This document shows, piece after piece, positions 35,185-49,035 of a stretch of DNA of 64,000 bases. Origin of the DNA: Microcebus murinus (Eukaryota > Chordata > Mammalia > Primates > Cheirogaleidae). A model generated the notes under the pieces. That model was not told where the DNA came from and did not search any database. It saw only the letters and a program-made list of their open reading frames with translations. The translations under genes and the position numbers were made by a program. How positions within the stretch are numbered: position 1 is the first letter of the stretch; each line of letters opens with the position of its first letter. The stretch lies in contig NC_134136.1 in assembly GCF_040939455.1 (NCBI RefSeq), positions 107,434,014-107,498,013 on the forward strand, given 5' to 3'.

Positions 35185-35986
35185 CAAAGGCTTTTTCCTA
35201 ATTTATTTCACTGACTTACTTGATATGAACCCTGGAATTACTGGCACTCTCCCACAGTCCTATCCATCCTTCATCTCTTCTTTTCTTGGTCTACTATGTT
35301 TATTCTTCTTAAACACAGTGGCTCCCCTACCCAACCTCAATCACCACTATATACTGATACTAATGATACCTAAATCCCTATTTTTCATCTTTAGTAATGC
35401 CTTGAGCTTCACATTTATGTAAGCAACTCTAGTTAATACCTCCATCTAGATATACAACAGGTACCTTAACAATATCATTCATCTTTCCCAATAAATTCCC
35501 CTGTTCTACTCCTCCTATCAATTAATGGTATCACCATGCATCTACTAACCAAATAAGGAACTCTTCAGTCATTATACAAGTTTGAGAAATGATTACCCTG
35601 AGGTTATAGGCCATTTAGAATGGTATATAAGGGATGTCATAATTTGACTCCAACATACTTTTCTAAACTTAGTATCTATCAGGCCTGTTGACAGTTCCCT
35701 TACATTATAAGAACCTACCAAGTCTACACTAGTTACATAATCCAAATTTTTCCGTTAATAAGCCATACTCTTTCTTGCTTTAGTCCTTTGTTCATGCAGT
35801 ACCTAGAATGTGACTTGAGAACTCTCAATATTAGGATCTAGTTCAAGTGTAAGGGTTTTCACAATCACACTAACCCCTGGCAGAGTTCATCAATCAATCC
35901 TTCTGATATATACATATATGTTAGAGTTTTTTTACACACAAAAAAATACTTTAACTGTATTTACGTATACACAAATATTTTAACTG

Positions 35987-36032
<46 letters not shown>

Positions 36033-36215
36033 TGTGTGTGTGTGTGCACACACAGAGACATAAATATACTTTACTTTCTTCCAAGAAGGCAGCCCAAATC
36101 ATATCCATCACCCCCTAAATGTGACTATATTTAGATGTGAGTATTATTATGTCATTGTAACTCCTGGCACCAAACATTGGGTATTCAAGCAGAAGTAGGT
36201 ACTTGGTAAGGGTTT
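35185..36215 (+). repeat. L2-type relic, sense
   Basis: CACTATATACTGATACTAATGATACCTAAATCCCTATTTTTCATC, then TTCATGCAGTACCTAGAATGTGAC and TGTAAGGGTTTTCACAATC, match the forward strand of the same family as 34345-35130. A TA/TG microsatellite (35987-36055) interrupts it. Confidence 0.55.
35987..36055. repeat. (TA)n(TG)n microsatellite
   Basis: TA run to 36028, then CGTGTGTGTGTGTGTGCACACACAG. Confidence 0.95.
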
Positions 36216-36323
36216 CTAGAATAAATCAAACTATGAACCAATACTAATTCCTAGCCCAATGCTTTTTCTCTCCACTTCATTATACTGCTCAAATTACTCT
36301 GTTAATTATAAACCTTCTTTCTT

Positions 36324-36648
<325 letters not shown>

Positions 36649-36663
36649 TAAACCTTCTTTCTT

Positions 36664-37454
36664 AATCATCAATTCATTTCCTAAAATATTAATTGAGTGC
36701 CTATTAGTTATAAAATTACTTTACAATATTTCCTCCCAAAATCTGGCCTTGGGACCAAAGTATTGCTACTTATTTCTATCACTATAAGGAATGAACATTT
36801 GAGATAGAGAATATTTTGTGCAATCTGCATCGATTTTTCTGGGTGAATTACACTCTGTATTATAACGTAATTATCCTTTACTTCATATTTCATGACTGTC
36901 ATGGCTCCTAACACAATGTAAAATGCTATGGATGACCTGTCTGACCCTTTGTCTCCACTGCAATGCTACTTCTTTCTAAGGTGGTTCAATTGCTTTTTAT
37001 TATATGTTGTTGATGGACGTAGAAAACAATTTGGAAAGCTGTATCAACTCATATTGAAAAAAGTTCCTTCCCATGCCCTGCCAGTTAATCATACAATTTA
37101 TGCTATATTAGCAAATTGAAGTTAACACCAAAAACTTACAGAATCACATAATTTCATATCCATACAAACCACAATGGTATATATATATATTGAAAACACA
37201 GCATAAGCATTGTAGAAATAATTTTATGTATAGTCATTGAAGTTGCCATTAAATAGGACATTATAACAATGAGGTAGAAGGAACGTATTAGAATGGAAGA
37301 CAGATCACAATGCCTAAATTGTATGAAAAGTTGCTAGGTGGTCTAAGCTGGAAAAATAGACTGCCATGTTGTAGATGGTGCAAATGGTTCATTACTGCTC
37401 TCTTAAGATTGCATGTATCAGATACACTATGGGCAAGTGGTTTAATACATTCAT
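36664..37454. other. Unassigned intron
   Basis: A small L2-like phrase (ATTAATTGAGTGCCTATTAG) is at 36688. Otherwise nothing is recognised. Confidence 0.45.
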
Positions 37455-37590
37455 TCCAGAGTCAAATACCCAGGGTTCCAACCCTAACTCCACTTCTCAT
37501 TAGCTCTATGGCTTTGGGTAATTACTTAAGCTCTCTGTGTCTCACTGTCTCCATCTGTAGCATGGGAATAATAATGGGGGTACAGAATTG
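37455..37590 (+). repeat. MIR SINE
   Basis: TCCAGAGTCAAATACCCAGGGTTCC, TAGCTCTATGGCTTTGGGTAATTACTTAAGCTCTCTGTG and CATCTGTAGCATGGGAATAATAATGGGGGTA are textbook MIR order. Confidence 0.85.
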
Positions 37591-37645
37591 GGAATATTAA
37601 TACTAAATATAACACACACATGATACATATTAATACTGAAAAACT

Positions 37646-38150
37646 ATACTATTCAACCCAGCAGTAACATTATTAGGCATCTACCCAAAAGAGCATAAGA
37701 CATTCTATTATAAAGACATCTGCACCCGAATGTTTATGGCAGCACAATTCACTATTACAAGGACGTGGAAACAACTCAAGTGTATGTCAATTCATGAATG
37801 GATTATGAAAATTTGGTATATGTTTACAATGGAATATTACTCAATTCTAAGAAACAACAGCAAGCTAGCACCGCTTATATTATCCTGGATTGAGCTTAAA
37901 CCCATTATCCAAAGTGAGGTGACACAAGATCAGAATAATGGGCTCCACATGTACTCGCCACCAAATTGGTACTGACTGATAAACACTATGGTGCTCAAAG
38001 GGTGGTGGTGTTCACCGGGGATTCGGGGGTTGAAGGGGTAGTCCCACATCTGTGGGGGGGACATTGTGGAGGGGAAGGGCATACCTCTAACCCTTGCTAG
38101 GGAGAGGCAAAGATATAAAATGTAACCGAACTGTTAAGAAAAAAAGAAAA
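37646..38150 (+). mobile_element. 5'-truncated LINE-1, older copy
   Basis: CAACCCAGCAGTAACATTATTAGGCATCTACCC through TTTATGGCAGCACAATTCACTATTAC and CACATGTACTCGCCACCAAATTGGTACTGA, then a diverged 3' UTR and an A-rich tail (38138-38155). It parallels the end of L1 ORF2. An 81-codon remnant frame is at 37730-37975. Confidence 0.9.
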
Positions 38151-38158
38151 ACAAACAT

Positions 38159-38344
38159 TTGTTGGGTGTGGGGCAGGTGGGAGGGGGGAGGAGGGGATGG
38201 GTATATACATACATAGTGAGTGTGATACGCACCGTCTGGGGGATGGACACATTTGAAGCTCTGCCTTGAGGGGGGAGGGGAGACAAGGGCAATGTATGTA
38301 ACCTTAATGATTGTACCCCCATAATATTCTGAAATTAAAAAAAA
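38159..38344 (+). mobile_element. Very short LINE-1 3' UTR insertion, in the tail of the previous L1
   Basis: GTTGGGTGTGGGGCAGGTGGG through CACCGTCTGGGGGATGGACAC and TTGTACCCCCATAATATTCTGAAATTAAAAAAAAG. Only the last 185 bp of an L1 are present. It is closer to the full-length copy than its neighbour and starts right at the older copy's A-rich tail. Confidence 0.88.
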
Positions 38345-39839
38345 GAAAAGAGTGAAAAAAAAAAAAGAAAAAAGAATGAGAGAAAACATATAAGCCTTTA
38401 CTTGTAAATATATCACAACTTCCTGTGGGTCTTCTGCATAAATTGAATTGTCTTATAAGATAGACACAATTATTAGGTGGCAGGCATGTTAATGATTGGT
38501 AGGATTTTTATAGTATTTATATATGCATAAAATGTTCTTGATTTGAAAGATAAAAACAAATTATGAAATGGTATTAGTATAAATTACACCTCCTCATGTC
38601 CAAAAGAATGAAATCTGCTTTAGTAATAATAGGAGTAATGAATATTTCTGTGGTACATTATAATTTAGAAAGTAATTTCAAATATTTCATATTGTTTAAA
38701 CATGAATATGTGGGTGTAGGCTTGTTAGCAGTAAAAATAAGTTATTAATTAGTATGCACACTTAAAATATACTTTGGTAGTGTGTCATAAGAAGGATCAC
38801 TTATTTTTGTTAAAATAATAATCATGGACTAATTATGGCAGAATATATCAAAATAAGGTCAAGGTCCCTGATGTAATTTGGTGGTGAAATTTAATACTTG
38901 GATAATGTGGCAATATTGCTAACTAGATGACTGTTTCCATACCACACCCCAGTCAAATTTATACTTCAAATATGCAATTTCTCCACTGAAAATTTTTAAA
39001 AATACATTATTATGTGTATATATTTATCTTTTTTAATGGATTGCAAAATAGTTCTTTGAAAATAGAAAGGAAAACAATCAACCAAATGTTCATAACAACC
39101 ATTTCCAAATATCTTGCTAATGAGATGCTTTAGAAACAGACAAATGGTCAAACACAGGGCCCTTTTTATAGTGTATTCTAAAGGAATATTGAAATAATAA
39201 GATGTATTTTCTCAACTTGCACTAGGGAGTAAAGGTTAAGAAAATGGTATAATTGATGTGGATAATGACTCATGTCTTATTTCCTGGGCCAACTCAGTTG
39301 AACTGTAACTGTAGTGAACAAATTCTGTTGATGCTGAAGATTTCTCAGCACAAGCATCCACATCTCTGTTTCTTTGCATTAAGGCTTTATCTAGTTTAAG
39401 AGAGTGTAGTAAGCCCATCATCATGGTAGCCCAGAAATACCAGAGATTTAGTTCTCTCAGGGGCAGTCTTTAATAAATGAGGGACAGAAGTCCATGGATT
39501 AAAAAATCCAGTGGAACAATTACTAAGCATGTTCTGTAATGCTCCTCCAGGGTTCCATGGGATATTAAACTCAAATAGTTCACCTTTATTATCTGTTCTC
39601 CCTATGTGAAATATGGACCTACATTTCCTGACTTCATCAATACATCCTTTGGTAAGTCTCTTAAGCCATACCAAACCTTAGATTTCCAGTCTGAAAAGTA
39701 GAAATAATCATAGTAACAACCTCCTAGTTTTATTTTGATAGTGTATCCTGTAATCATCAAGTGTAGTATTGAGCAAGGACTTAGTACAGAATATGTGGCA
39801 ATATAGATTACTATTCCTAATTATATATTTACTTGTATT
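38345..39839. other. Unassigned intron
   Basis: AT-rich. Two minus-strand ORFs (39236-39424, 39396-39674) have no domain. No repeat is assigned. Confidence 0.5.
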
Positions 39840-40262
39840 AAAAGTTTGTGGACAGGTTGGCACATTTCATTATTTCCTCATAATTCTTTCTTCCTTATTC
39901 CCACTTGCCATGGCTTACCATGGGTGAATTTTACTTCCCATTCACTATTGTGGCCTTGGTCATGTGACTTGCCTTGACCATTGGAACGCGGCCAGGTATA
40001 AGAGTATATCACTTCTGAGCTAGAGACTTAAGAATCATGAAGTGTTTTCATTCTTCTTGGCTCTTTATTCCTCTGCCAGTGGAAGAATATGCTTCCAGTA
40101 GCCTTTGTTCCCCCAAAAAGAGACATGCGGTACGGACCTGAACTCAATATGTAATTGAAGCAGACAGATGAACAAAAATTAAGTTTTTTTTTTCTTATAA
40201 GTTACTGAGATTTGGATTTTTTTACAGAGCATTATCCTATGATAAAACTTACTAATATAGCA
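39840..40262 (+). mobile_element. LTR-like or other old mammalian repeat (tentative)
   Basis: CCATGGCTTACCATGGG, GTGACTTGCCTTGACCATTGGAACGCGGCCAGG and a close resembling ...ttaagccactgagatttgggg...tta (TTATAAGTTACTGAGATTTGGATTTTTTTACAGAGCATTATCC) follow a common mammalian interspersed repeat. The family is not certain. Confidence 0.5.
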
Positions 40263-41899
40263 GGTAAACAGTAAATATGTCTTATAGAGTAAAATTCAAT
40301 AATAATGAAATGTATATTGTTTCTTCATTTAAAAATAATGGGCTTATATTCCATTATTTAAATTTAAAATAAACTGAATTATGGGTTTTAAATAAAGTAT
40401 TAAAAGCTTTCTAAAATCATCTATTTAGAATATATTATCTTTTCTATCTTGGTCTTTCTTCTTACCATATCATTCAAAATTGAAACATTAAAACAAGCAT
40501 AGTTTTCTTATACATGTTCAAATATTAGCATAGATGAAGATCAATCTAGGACACAACTGAAGTGGAGAGTAAATTCTAAGAAAATTCAGTGAGCTATTGG
40601 AATAGCAATAGTCAGTATTGAGATTGCTCATTTATACCTTGTGCCAAGTACTAAAAGCACTTAAAACAGATACAAATTTTGGGAGTAATCATTCATTCCC
40701 TCTTCACCAAATATGGATGTCTTAAGCAAGTGTTTATGAAAGATCAAGCCAAAAAGTATAAATAGGAATAAAGGCCAAACACTTTTCTGGCATAAATAGG
40801 GGAAATCTTGCAGTAAGTGAAAGACCATTAGAGTCAGTCTTTTGGGAAAGAGTTTGGAAAATTATTACTGAGAATACAAAAGAAGTCTTGTGAACTAATC
40901 AAAGGAGGAGACAGTTTTGAGAGTTAATCAGGTGGCAATGCTAATAGATGATCCAAAGTGGCAGAGCAAAGAAAGTCCAGAGTCACACAATCAATTTTAT
41001 TCAGCTTGAGTTGCTAGTACTGATGACAAGTGGTTAACGACAGCTTCTTCAAAGATTCTTAATTAGAGATTTCTCTTTTTCTTCAGGTTATTATTACACC
41101 ACTGGATAAAAAAGGTATTTCTTTTCTAAGATCTGTGACAGGACTACATTGAGAATACTTTCCTCAGCATACAACGCCAATGGATGAGTTCTATCTATAT
41201 CTTGATTTACTATTATTTTAATAGATGTGAATTTAGGTTAGCATGTAAATTAATTTTCAAAAGCTCCCAAATTAACCACATTGTTTATGCTTAAGTGCAA
41301 TTGAGTTGAACTTGCAGAGGAAAATATAAACTACAATTACAAAAGATTTAAAAATTGCAGTGAAAATCTGTATTCTTTTGACATAACATATAACAAACAG
41401 TGGAAGAATTTGAAGTTTTAAGGGAATTTGCTGAGTCAAAAAGAGTAAAGTATAGTTTTATTCATTTTATCTTTAAAAATTCTAAATTTATTCTAAATTC
41501 TAATCATTACAAAAGACTTTTTTAAGTCAAACTGACAAATTGCTTCCCTCTATAGCCAATGTATAAAGTTTAAATGTTTAAATACATGTACATATGTATT
41601 CATGTAATATTCATACACATGTATTTATATATTATATATACATTTCATAAATATATATAAAGTTCATGTGTATTTAAATATAATTTTATATTTTCAAATG
41701 TAGATTTATATGAATTGCAATATATTGCAAACATTTCTTTTTGATTAGAGAACATTTAAATGATTATAAAGTAGAAGGTCTGAAATTTCCAAAGTTTGTA
41801 AATTGAAGACATTAGAATTTCCCCCTTTTAAGATTGCTTTGATCACATTAAGTGCCTACCAAACAGATAATAAAGGAATGACTTTCCTGAGTTACAGTA
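40263..41899. other. Unassigned intron
   Basis: AT-rich, with a low-complexity AT block at about 41580-41690. No gene or repeat assigned. Confidence 0.5.
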
Positions 41900-42035
41900 A
41901 TATAGAGGTTTTAGCTCTGAACCAGTATACCTGTGTTTAAATGGCAGCTTGCTACTTATTAACCGTGTACCTCAGTTTCCTCACTTATAAAATAATAACA
42001 ATAATATTGAATCAGCTTTCTCATGAGTTTTGGAT
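41900..42035 (+). repeat. MIR SINE
   Basis: GCTTGCTACTTATTAACCGTGTACCTCAGTTTCCTCACTTATAAAATAATAACAATAATATTG follows MIR order. Confidence 0.75.
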
Positions 42036-42044
42036 GATTGTTCC

Positions 42045-42195
42045 CACTTGAACCCTGGCTCTAACATTACCTTACTCTATGGACATCAGGTAATCATTTA
42101 ATTATCTGGATCTCAATTTCCACAACTTAAAAAACAAGCTTGGAAAAGATAATCTCTGTATGTTTCTTCAAATCAAAAACTCTATCTGATTCTTT
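42045..42195 (+). repeat. MIR SINE, weaker
   Basis: TTGAACCCTGGCTCTAACATTACC, GGTAATCATTTAATTATCTGGATCTCAATTTCC and TAATCTCTGTATGTTTCTTC are MIR-like. Confidence 0.6.
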
Positions 42196-42244
42196 ACTTA
42201 AGTTTGTTTGTTTTTGTTTTATTTATTTATTTATTTTGTAGAAG

Positions 42245-42495
42245 ACAGTTTAGAATCCTTGTTCAGCACACATGCTCTGGAGCCATACTGTCAAGATTCA
42301 AAGTCCAGCTTTGCTGCTTATTGGCTGAATTTTCTTGCTTTATTTAAATAACTTCTCTATCCTTTAGTTTCCACATCTGTAAAATAGGTACAAAAATAAT
42401 AAGCTATCTCATAGTGTCATTGTGATGATAAATGATCAATTATCTTTAAAGGGCAAAGAAGGTGTCTGGCCCAAAATAAGTTATCAACATTGTTA
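42245..42495 (+). repeat. MIR SINE, well preserved
   Basis: ATGCTCTGGAGCCATACTGTC, TTAGTTTCCACATCTGTAAAATAGG, TCATAGTGTCATTGTGATGATAAATGATC and GTGTCTGGCCCAAAATAAG follow a nearly full-length MIR. Confidence 0.88.
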
Positions 42496-45400
42496 TTCTT
42501 AGCCTAAGACCTATGGGCTTTTAGTAATAACATGACTATGGAAAAACCCTAAAATTTTAAGCAAAATTTTGTGAGTATGTGTATATGAGAGTCGGCAGTC
42601 CTCAATAGATTCTAAAAGGGCTTCATGGTTTGAAAATTTTTGGAAGAAAAATAAAGACATTATTCTGGCTCTTATGGATATTAATGATCCATGTTTTACT
42701 TTTTTCAAGAACAGAGGCATTAAAAGCAGTCAGCCTACTATTTTTCCTCACTGTATCATGGTTTTTTTTTTTAGTGTTTATTGAAGAGGTGTTCTGCTCT
42801 TTGTCTCTGTGGTTAATATATCATTCTTTTTATGGATCTACACACAGTTACTGGTGTTCAACAGAAGTGTAGATATACAGGCTTCAGCTATGCCAGAAAA
42901 AGCCAGGAATTTTTATCTAGCCTAGGAAATAGTGGGCTTTCTTCATATTCCCTTAGATATTACTCTTCAACCATCTGGGGTTAGGCACTTTTTATAAGTT
43001 TCTTCTGCTTCAGTATATATAAATGCAGTTTTTCACAACATATTTTGTTGCAAAGTCCCTTCTGAGACAAGCCTGAGCCTAGCTTTTTTTCTGTGATATC
43101 TTTTGATGCTAAGTATTGACATAATGCAGTATGTTAATCGAGACTAAGAAAGATTTGTTTAACTGTTTCAGACATTTTATGCATCAATCAAATATATATA
43201 TTTTAACGCACACTTTTCTTTAGTTAGAGCAGCCCACGTCATGAAGGAATCATTCAAATGTAGAATTGATCATTCCCACAGCATGTAATAAAGCACTATG
43301 CCATACAAGAAACCAATAATTCCCCTACGCAGAGATATCGTGAACTCACAACTTGGAAACCAGTACTTTCAACGTACAGTATGAAAGTGTCTGAAAACAA
43401 TAAACTCTCAGCAGAGATTAGTAGAAAGAACTACTTAAAAAATTAAAAAGAACAGTATTGACTGGTAAAGTAATATGAAAAGAGAAAAGGTGTATACTAA
43501 CTTAAGTACTAAATTTAGACTAGCATTTATTGATTAGGAAATTAATATTCAAGATAAAGAAACATCTTCAGAGATGAAAAGTAGTCTGAATGAAGGTCTT
43601 TCATTGTCTGAGTAACTTAGCTGGGGAGTCAAAATAAAACAAATACATATAATTAATATGCTGTCTTAGGATATATTTAAATAAAGAAAAGAGATGCATT
43701 ATTCACCCTGATGTTTAATACAATGTCAAGATCAATTAATTTATGAATTCTGCTTATTATTGAAATTTTATAAAATAGAGAAAAAGTGGGTATTAAAAGC
43801 TCTATGATTTAAGTTTTGATATATTTCCACTGCATTATTCCTTACATAATAGTAATTGAATTGCATAAGTAATTACATGACCTGCTTTCTTCATTTAAAA
43901 TAATAAGTGGGGTTTTCCATTGTTGTTAAAATATAATTTAAATACATAGATGTATTGTCTTTTATGGTCCCATGAAAATTACTATCCTGCCCTTTGTGGA
44001 AATCTTGAAAAATGGTCTCATAATTTTCGATATTAAAATAATGGCATTACTACTATCTATATACATAAAGCCTCTACACAAATTTGGGGTTATTATCTTA
44101 GGAAAGATTCTCAGAAATAAGGTTAATGAATCCAGGTAAATAATCATTTCTATGATTTTTGTCACATATTTTCAAATTACTTCTCAAACATTCTATATAA
44201 AATCACATTCCTAATAATAATGGATAAAAATATGTAGGATTTTGTATTGTAGCCTACAGTGAATAGGTTAAATAGAAATTTAATTAAATATAATTCACAT
44301 ATATGTCTATGTGTATATCTACCTGTCTATATATATGAATGTGTATATATGTATGTATGTGTTTGTGTGTGTGTGTGCATGCATGTGTATTTAAAGATAT
44401 CCCAAGAATTTAGACTTGGGACTTAGAGTTGAGTCAGGCTCTCCCAGAATGCTTCGACTGTGAGATATAAATAGAAGGGAATGTTGGCAATCATGTTCTG
44501 CCATGTGAGGAACAGGGGAAGCCAATCTGCGGTAAAAAAAGATTGTGCAGAGAAAAGGAGATGTGACAGAGAATCCTGGAAGCTTTTGATTGCCTGATTT
44601 TAGCATTTTCCTGAGGTGCACTACAGTTTGCCCTTGCTTTCCTTGAGAAACATTTTGATCCTTAGAATAAATTTATCCTTTAGAATAAATTCCACTCTTG
44701 GCAAAGCTAGTTTAAATTGAGTATAGGTTACTTGCAACTAAGTGTCCTAATTAATATAATACTCAAGTAATAAATAGGTTTTACTGCTTAACAGTATAAT
44801 CAGTTTTATTTCATATAATTTTTCTATTTCATATTCTGATAGGAATGTGTTCTTCTTCCTCTTATAAGGTTGTGATGCTTTATCTGCAAACTCAAGGGAA
44901 AAAAATATCTCTTAACCTGAAACCACACAGAAAAAACTGATGCCATTTTTAGCACTTAATTGGTATTTATCTGCCATAAACTCATAAAGCTGTTTTGGTT
45001 TGTTCAGTTATCCTTGTCTACATAGGGCCATTTAAACTCAAATTGGAATTGTCTCTGGGTTACCATCAGTGATAATAAGAACTTCCTATTCATGCCAATT
45101 ATAACAATTCACAAACACAGACAGGGGTGACCAAGGAATCCAACCCGAACCTTCTGTTTAGTTTCATTAGACCTAGACTTAATGAGAAAAAAACATCATT
45201 AGCACTGAAAAACTTGTAAGCTTTGTTGAGTTTCTTGCTGAAATTTAAATAATACTGATTGTGTCAGTGATAGAAACTGTGGTAAAGAATGAAATGAATA
45301 TTTAATTTAGTAAGGTATATATATAAATAAAACAAAAGAGGGGATAGCTATTCCTAAATAGAAAAGGAAATTGATATACCACGACAAGAAGTATGATTTC

Positions 45401-45595
45401 CATGTAATGTTCTTGTTTTATATAAACCACTAATTGCAGAATCCATTTTAATTTAACATAATCAATAAAATAAATACTTGAATAGTATCATTAAATTTAC
45501 AAAATGTTATGTCTAACAACATAGCACTATCAAAATATATGTATTTAAAGGCAAGTCTCCCTTTAACTTTGCTAGACAACAAAATTTCAAATGTA
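42496..45595. other. Unassigned intron with a TA/TG-rich patch
   Basis: A TA/TG dinucleotide-rich patch is at about 44300-44395. Short ORFs at 42511-42872, 43962-44165 and 44391-44621 have no domain. No repeat is assigned. Confidence 0.5.
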
Positions 45596-45756
45596 AAATG
45601 GTAGGAGGGAAGGAGGGATGGAAAATGACCTATTGGGTATAATGTACAGTATTGGGCAATGGTTACACTAAAAGCCCAGACTTCAATGGTACACAATATA
45701 TCCATGTAACAAAACTGCACTTGCACCCCCTAAATCTATTTTATAAAAAATGCAAA
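45596..45756 (+). mobile_element. LINE-1 3'-end fragment, old primate/mammal type
   Basis: GGTTACACTAAAAGCCCAGACTTC, ACACAATATATCCATGTAACAAAACTGCACTTGCACCCCC and an A/T tail match an older L1 3' UTR, distinct from the lemur-type L1 ends elsewhere in the window. Confidence 0.8.
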
Positions 45757-45816
45757 TGCCAAGGGCAACCAAATATCAAAATATGAATACATCTTAATAT
45801 TTTGTTTAATCTTTCT

Positions 45817-46157
<341 letters not shown>

Positions 46158-46172
46158 TTGTTTAATCTTTCT

Positions 46173-47849
46173 ATTATTAAAAAACCTATAATCTCCCTTT
46201 TATTTTATATTCTAACATAACAATGCGGGTATTTGAAATTTCATATTTCAATATCCATATGGTTTGCCATAGATGACAAATACAAATGCACACATGAAAT
46301 TGTAACTTTATCTTTTCCATTAATTTTTAGTAACAGCTTATCACTTTGCATTAGTGAAAACCTCCAACAATATCATATGCATCATTATAAGGACATGAAA
46401 AGGATTAAGAAGTAAGTTTGAGTGAATGCAAAGAATGTTAAAAGTTCCTCTGCAGCTAATATGAATGAAAATAACTACCATTAATATAAACTTGATAAGA
46501 AAGAAAATAAATAAATGTCTGCCTTTATTTTCTCCTTAGTAACATTTTTGGTCCTTTGTGCTTAATGATGTTTGTTTAGTCTCAAGTTTAGTGAAGGTAG
46601 ACATTTCACTGCCCATGGGCCATTCTTGTTACCTTGGCTCCCAACTCAAATTTGGGATCAATGTTTCCACCCACCTGCCTTGATGTGTTCAAGTGTTGGT
46701 GTGAGCATTTTTGAAATCATGTGATGGAGCATGAATTATATGACTGAGAATATGTGAATTTGGATAGGAAAAAAATTAAATGGAGAGAATATTTTCCTCC
46801 AGTTTTATGGTAAAGTACTAAATGATGAAAATATTTCAGGCTTCCTAAGACTATTTTGAGCTATACCCACATGTTACAGGGGATTCATATTTCTCTTCTC
46901 TGTTGTTAGAGTTATCATGGGTAAAAATTTTTAAGAAGTACGTCAATCATTCATAAAACTGTGAATACTCTAACATTTCAAAGTTTCAATGAGATATAAA
47001 ATTTTGGAGTCTTCCCTCCATGTTTCAACTTCAAAAGTGGAATTCAGTTAGAACTCCCTGGTGACTCTACACTTGAGAATGTGTTAGCAGTCAATATCAC
47101 ACTCCTCTTCGTATCCTTTTGCCCATCCTACTGCCCTCCTCCCCACCCCCACCATGAAAATGTCAGGATAGCAGGTTCAGAAATTTGAATACAACTTTGT
47201 AAAATGTTCCAAATCTTAGTTTCACCATCACAAATTAGATTTCACAAATGGATCCTGAATATACAAAATGCTTTTGAGTAACCTTTTGTCTTCTTTGAAT
47301 TAAAAGTTTTAAAAGACAATGGATATTATGATTTTCAACTTTTCATCCCCACATTTCCTTCTCAGTGTGAGACTCACAGATAACAGGTCCTCAATACATT
47401 TTTTATTAAATTCAGTTGGTGAAATATCACATTCTCAATTCAACCTTTCTCAAATAGAAATAAGTTTATTTATTGGTTCCATATAATGTAAGGTTACTGT
47501 AATTGTTAACATGTTGAATGTGAATATCACAAGAGGGTAAAATACTTTTGGGCTTTTCATCATTATCAAGTCCCCTTCTGCTTAGGATGTGCAATGCAAT
47601 ATAAGAATGTTGTTCTTCCTAATAAGAAAAAGATGGATAATCGGATAATCAATAAAAGCATACTGTTTGAGCCAATTATACAGTTTTGGCCACAAGGCAA
47701 CAAGGTGAGCTGAACTGCTACTAATCCCCTTCATGAAGAGACTAGACACATGAATTATTTTACCTCTGGCAGAGAACTGGAGGAAGAAGCATTCACCACA
47801 GGAGCATGAGAAAGAAAATGGCTCCAATTGTAACACATTCTTAAAAGTC
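46173..47849. other. Unassigned intron
   Basis: No gene or confident repeat. The old L1 that follows may begin a few hundred bases earlier than called. Confidence 0.45.
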
Positions 47850-48860
47850 AGGTTGTGGGCTGGTGTGACATTTCAGAATCCTTGGAAATGCAAACTTAAA
47901 GAGTCTGCACTCACTCTGGAATTTTTTCAATAGGCCTCTATTGGGAACTTGCAAAAAAAAAATAGGAGTAGGCCAGGAGATTAGAGGAAGCCCCCCTCAG
48001 TGATGCACAGAAATGAAATCAAATCCATTTTCCCAGACCCATCTCTTATAAAAGCAAAAGACTTAAGCCACTGAAGGAAAAATACTAAACTCTACCACCC
48101 CTGGGTCTAGGTAAAGATCAGTTTTTCAGAAGTGTGTAGGATGATAGAAGCCTCTTGGAGATGGGCAGGATATCCTCTTTTGGAGAGGAACATGGTATCC
48201 TCTTGGGCCCAGAATCCTGCACTGATAAAGGCAGAGTAGTCTTTTACCACTGGGGTAGAGGCAGTCATACAATTCCTACTGGAAAGTGAGGACATAACAG
48301 GAAGACAGAAATCCCATTAGCACCTGAGGCACTGTACTAAGCACAGGATAGCACCAGCTCATCACTGGAGGTCTTTGAAGTCTGTGGTGCTCTGAAGGTT
48401 GCTGTAGCAGAAAAAAAAAAAAAAAACCCTCAAACCAGCTCAATACTAACTCCACTGACTCAAACACCATAATAACAGTATTACAGAAGAAGACTGTGCC
48501 TATTTCCAGGATTAAATATACCAGCCTCATTCTTTATTTTTCTTCTATACACAATGTCTAACATTCACTAAAAAAACAAAAAAAATTAGGTGCAAGAAAA
48601 AAAAACAAAAACAAAAAACATAAGCAAAATACACTCATTATCAAGAAATAAAGCCATCAACTTAACGAAACTCAGAGATAACCGAGACATTTGAACTATC
48701 AGACAAGGAATTTAAAATAACTCTGACTAATAAAGGATAATTTCATCTAGATATTAAAGGAAAAGGCAGAAAACTTGCACAGACAGATCGGAAATTTCAG
48801 CAAAGTGATGGAATCTACAAAAGAATCATATAAAAATGCTATAAATAAGTAATAATCAAT
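47850..48860 (+). mobile_element. Ancient L1M fragment (5' UTR and start of ORF1)
   Basis: CCCTGGGTCTAGGTAAAGATC, GTCTTTTACCACTGGGG, GACTGTGCCTATTTCCAGGATTAAATATACCAGCCTC, then CAAGAAATAAAGCCATCAAC and GACATTTGAACTATCAGACAAGGAATTTAAAATAACTCTGAC. These are the 5' end and early ORF1 of a pre-primate L1M lineage. It is heavily decayed. The left boundary is uncertain. Confidence 0.8.
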
Positions 48861-49035
48861 TTAAAAAGTTAATGAATGAATTACAAAATTATTTATGCTA
48901 TAAATAAAAATAATTTTAAATTACAAAGCTAATAACACTACCTTAAAAATGACACATAATTTAATTATAGTCTTGTAAAAATTATTTATCAATATTCACA
49001 CTTGAGTACTCAATCTTTGATGGAAGACATGACAC

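Noticed and set aside
43140..43180. Minus-strand ATGTCTGAA, considered as the start of the Purkinje first exon (N-terminus MSEVSSD)
   Set aside because: The following codons do not continue as required and no GT donor sits in place. The human exon also lies about 100 kb upstream of exon 2, beyond this window.
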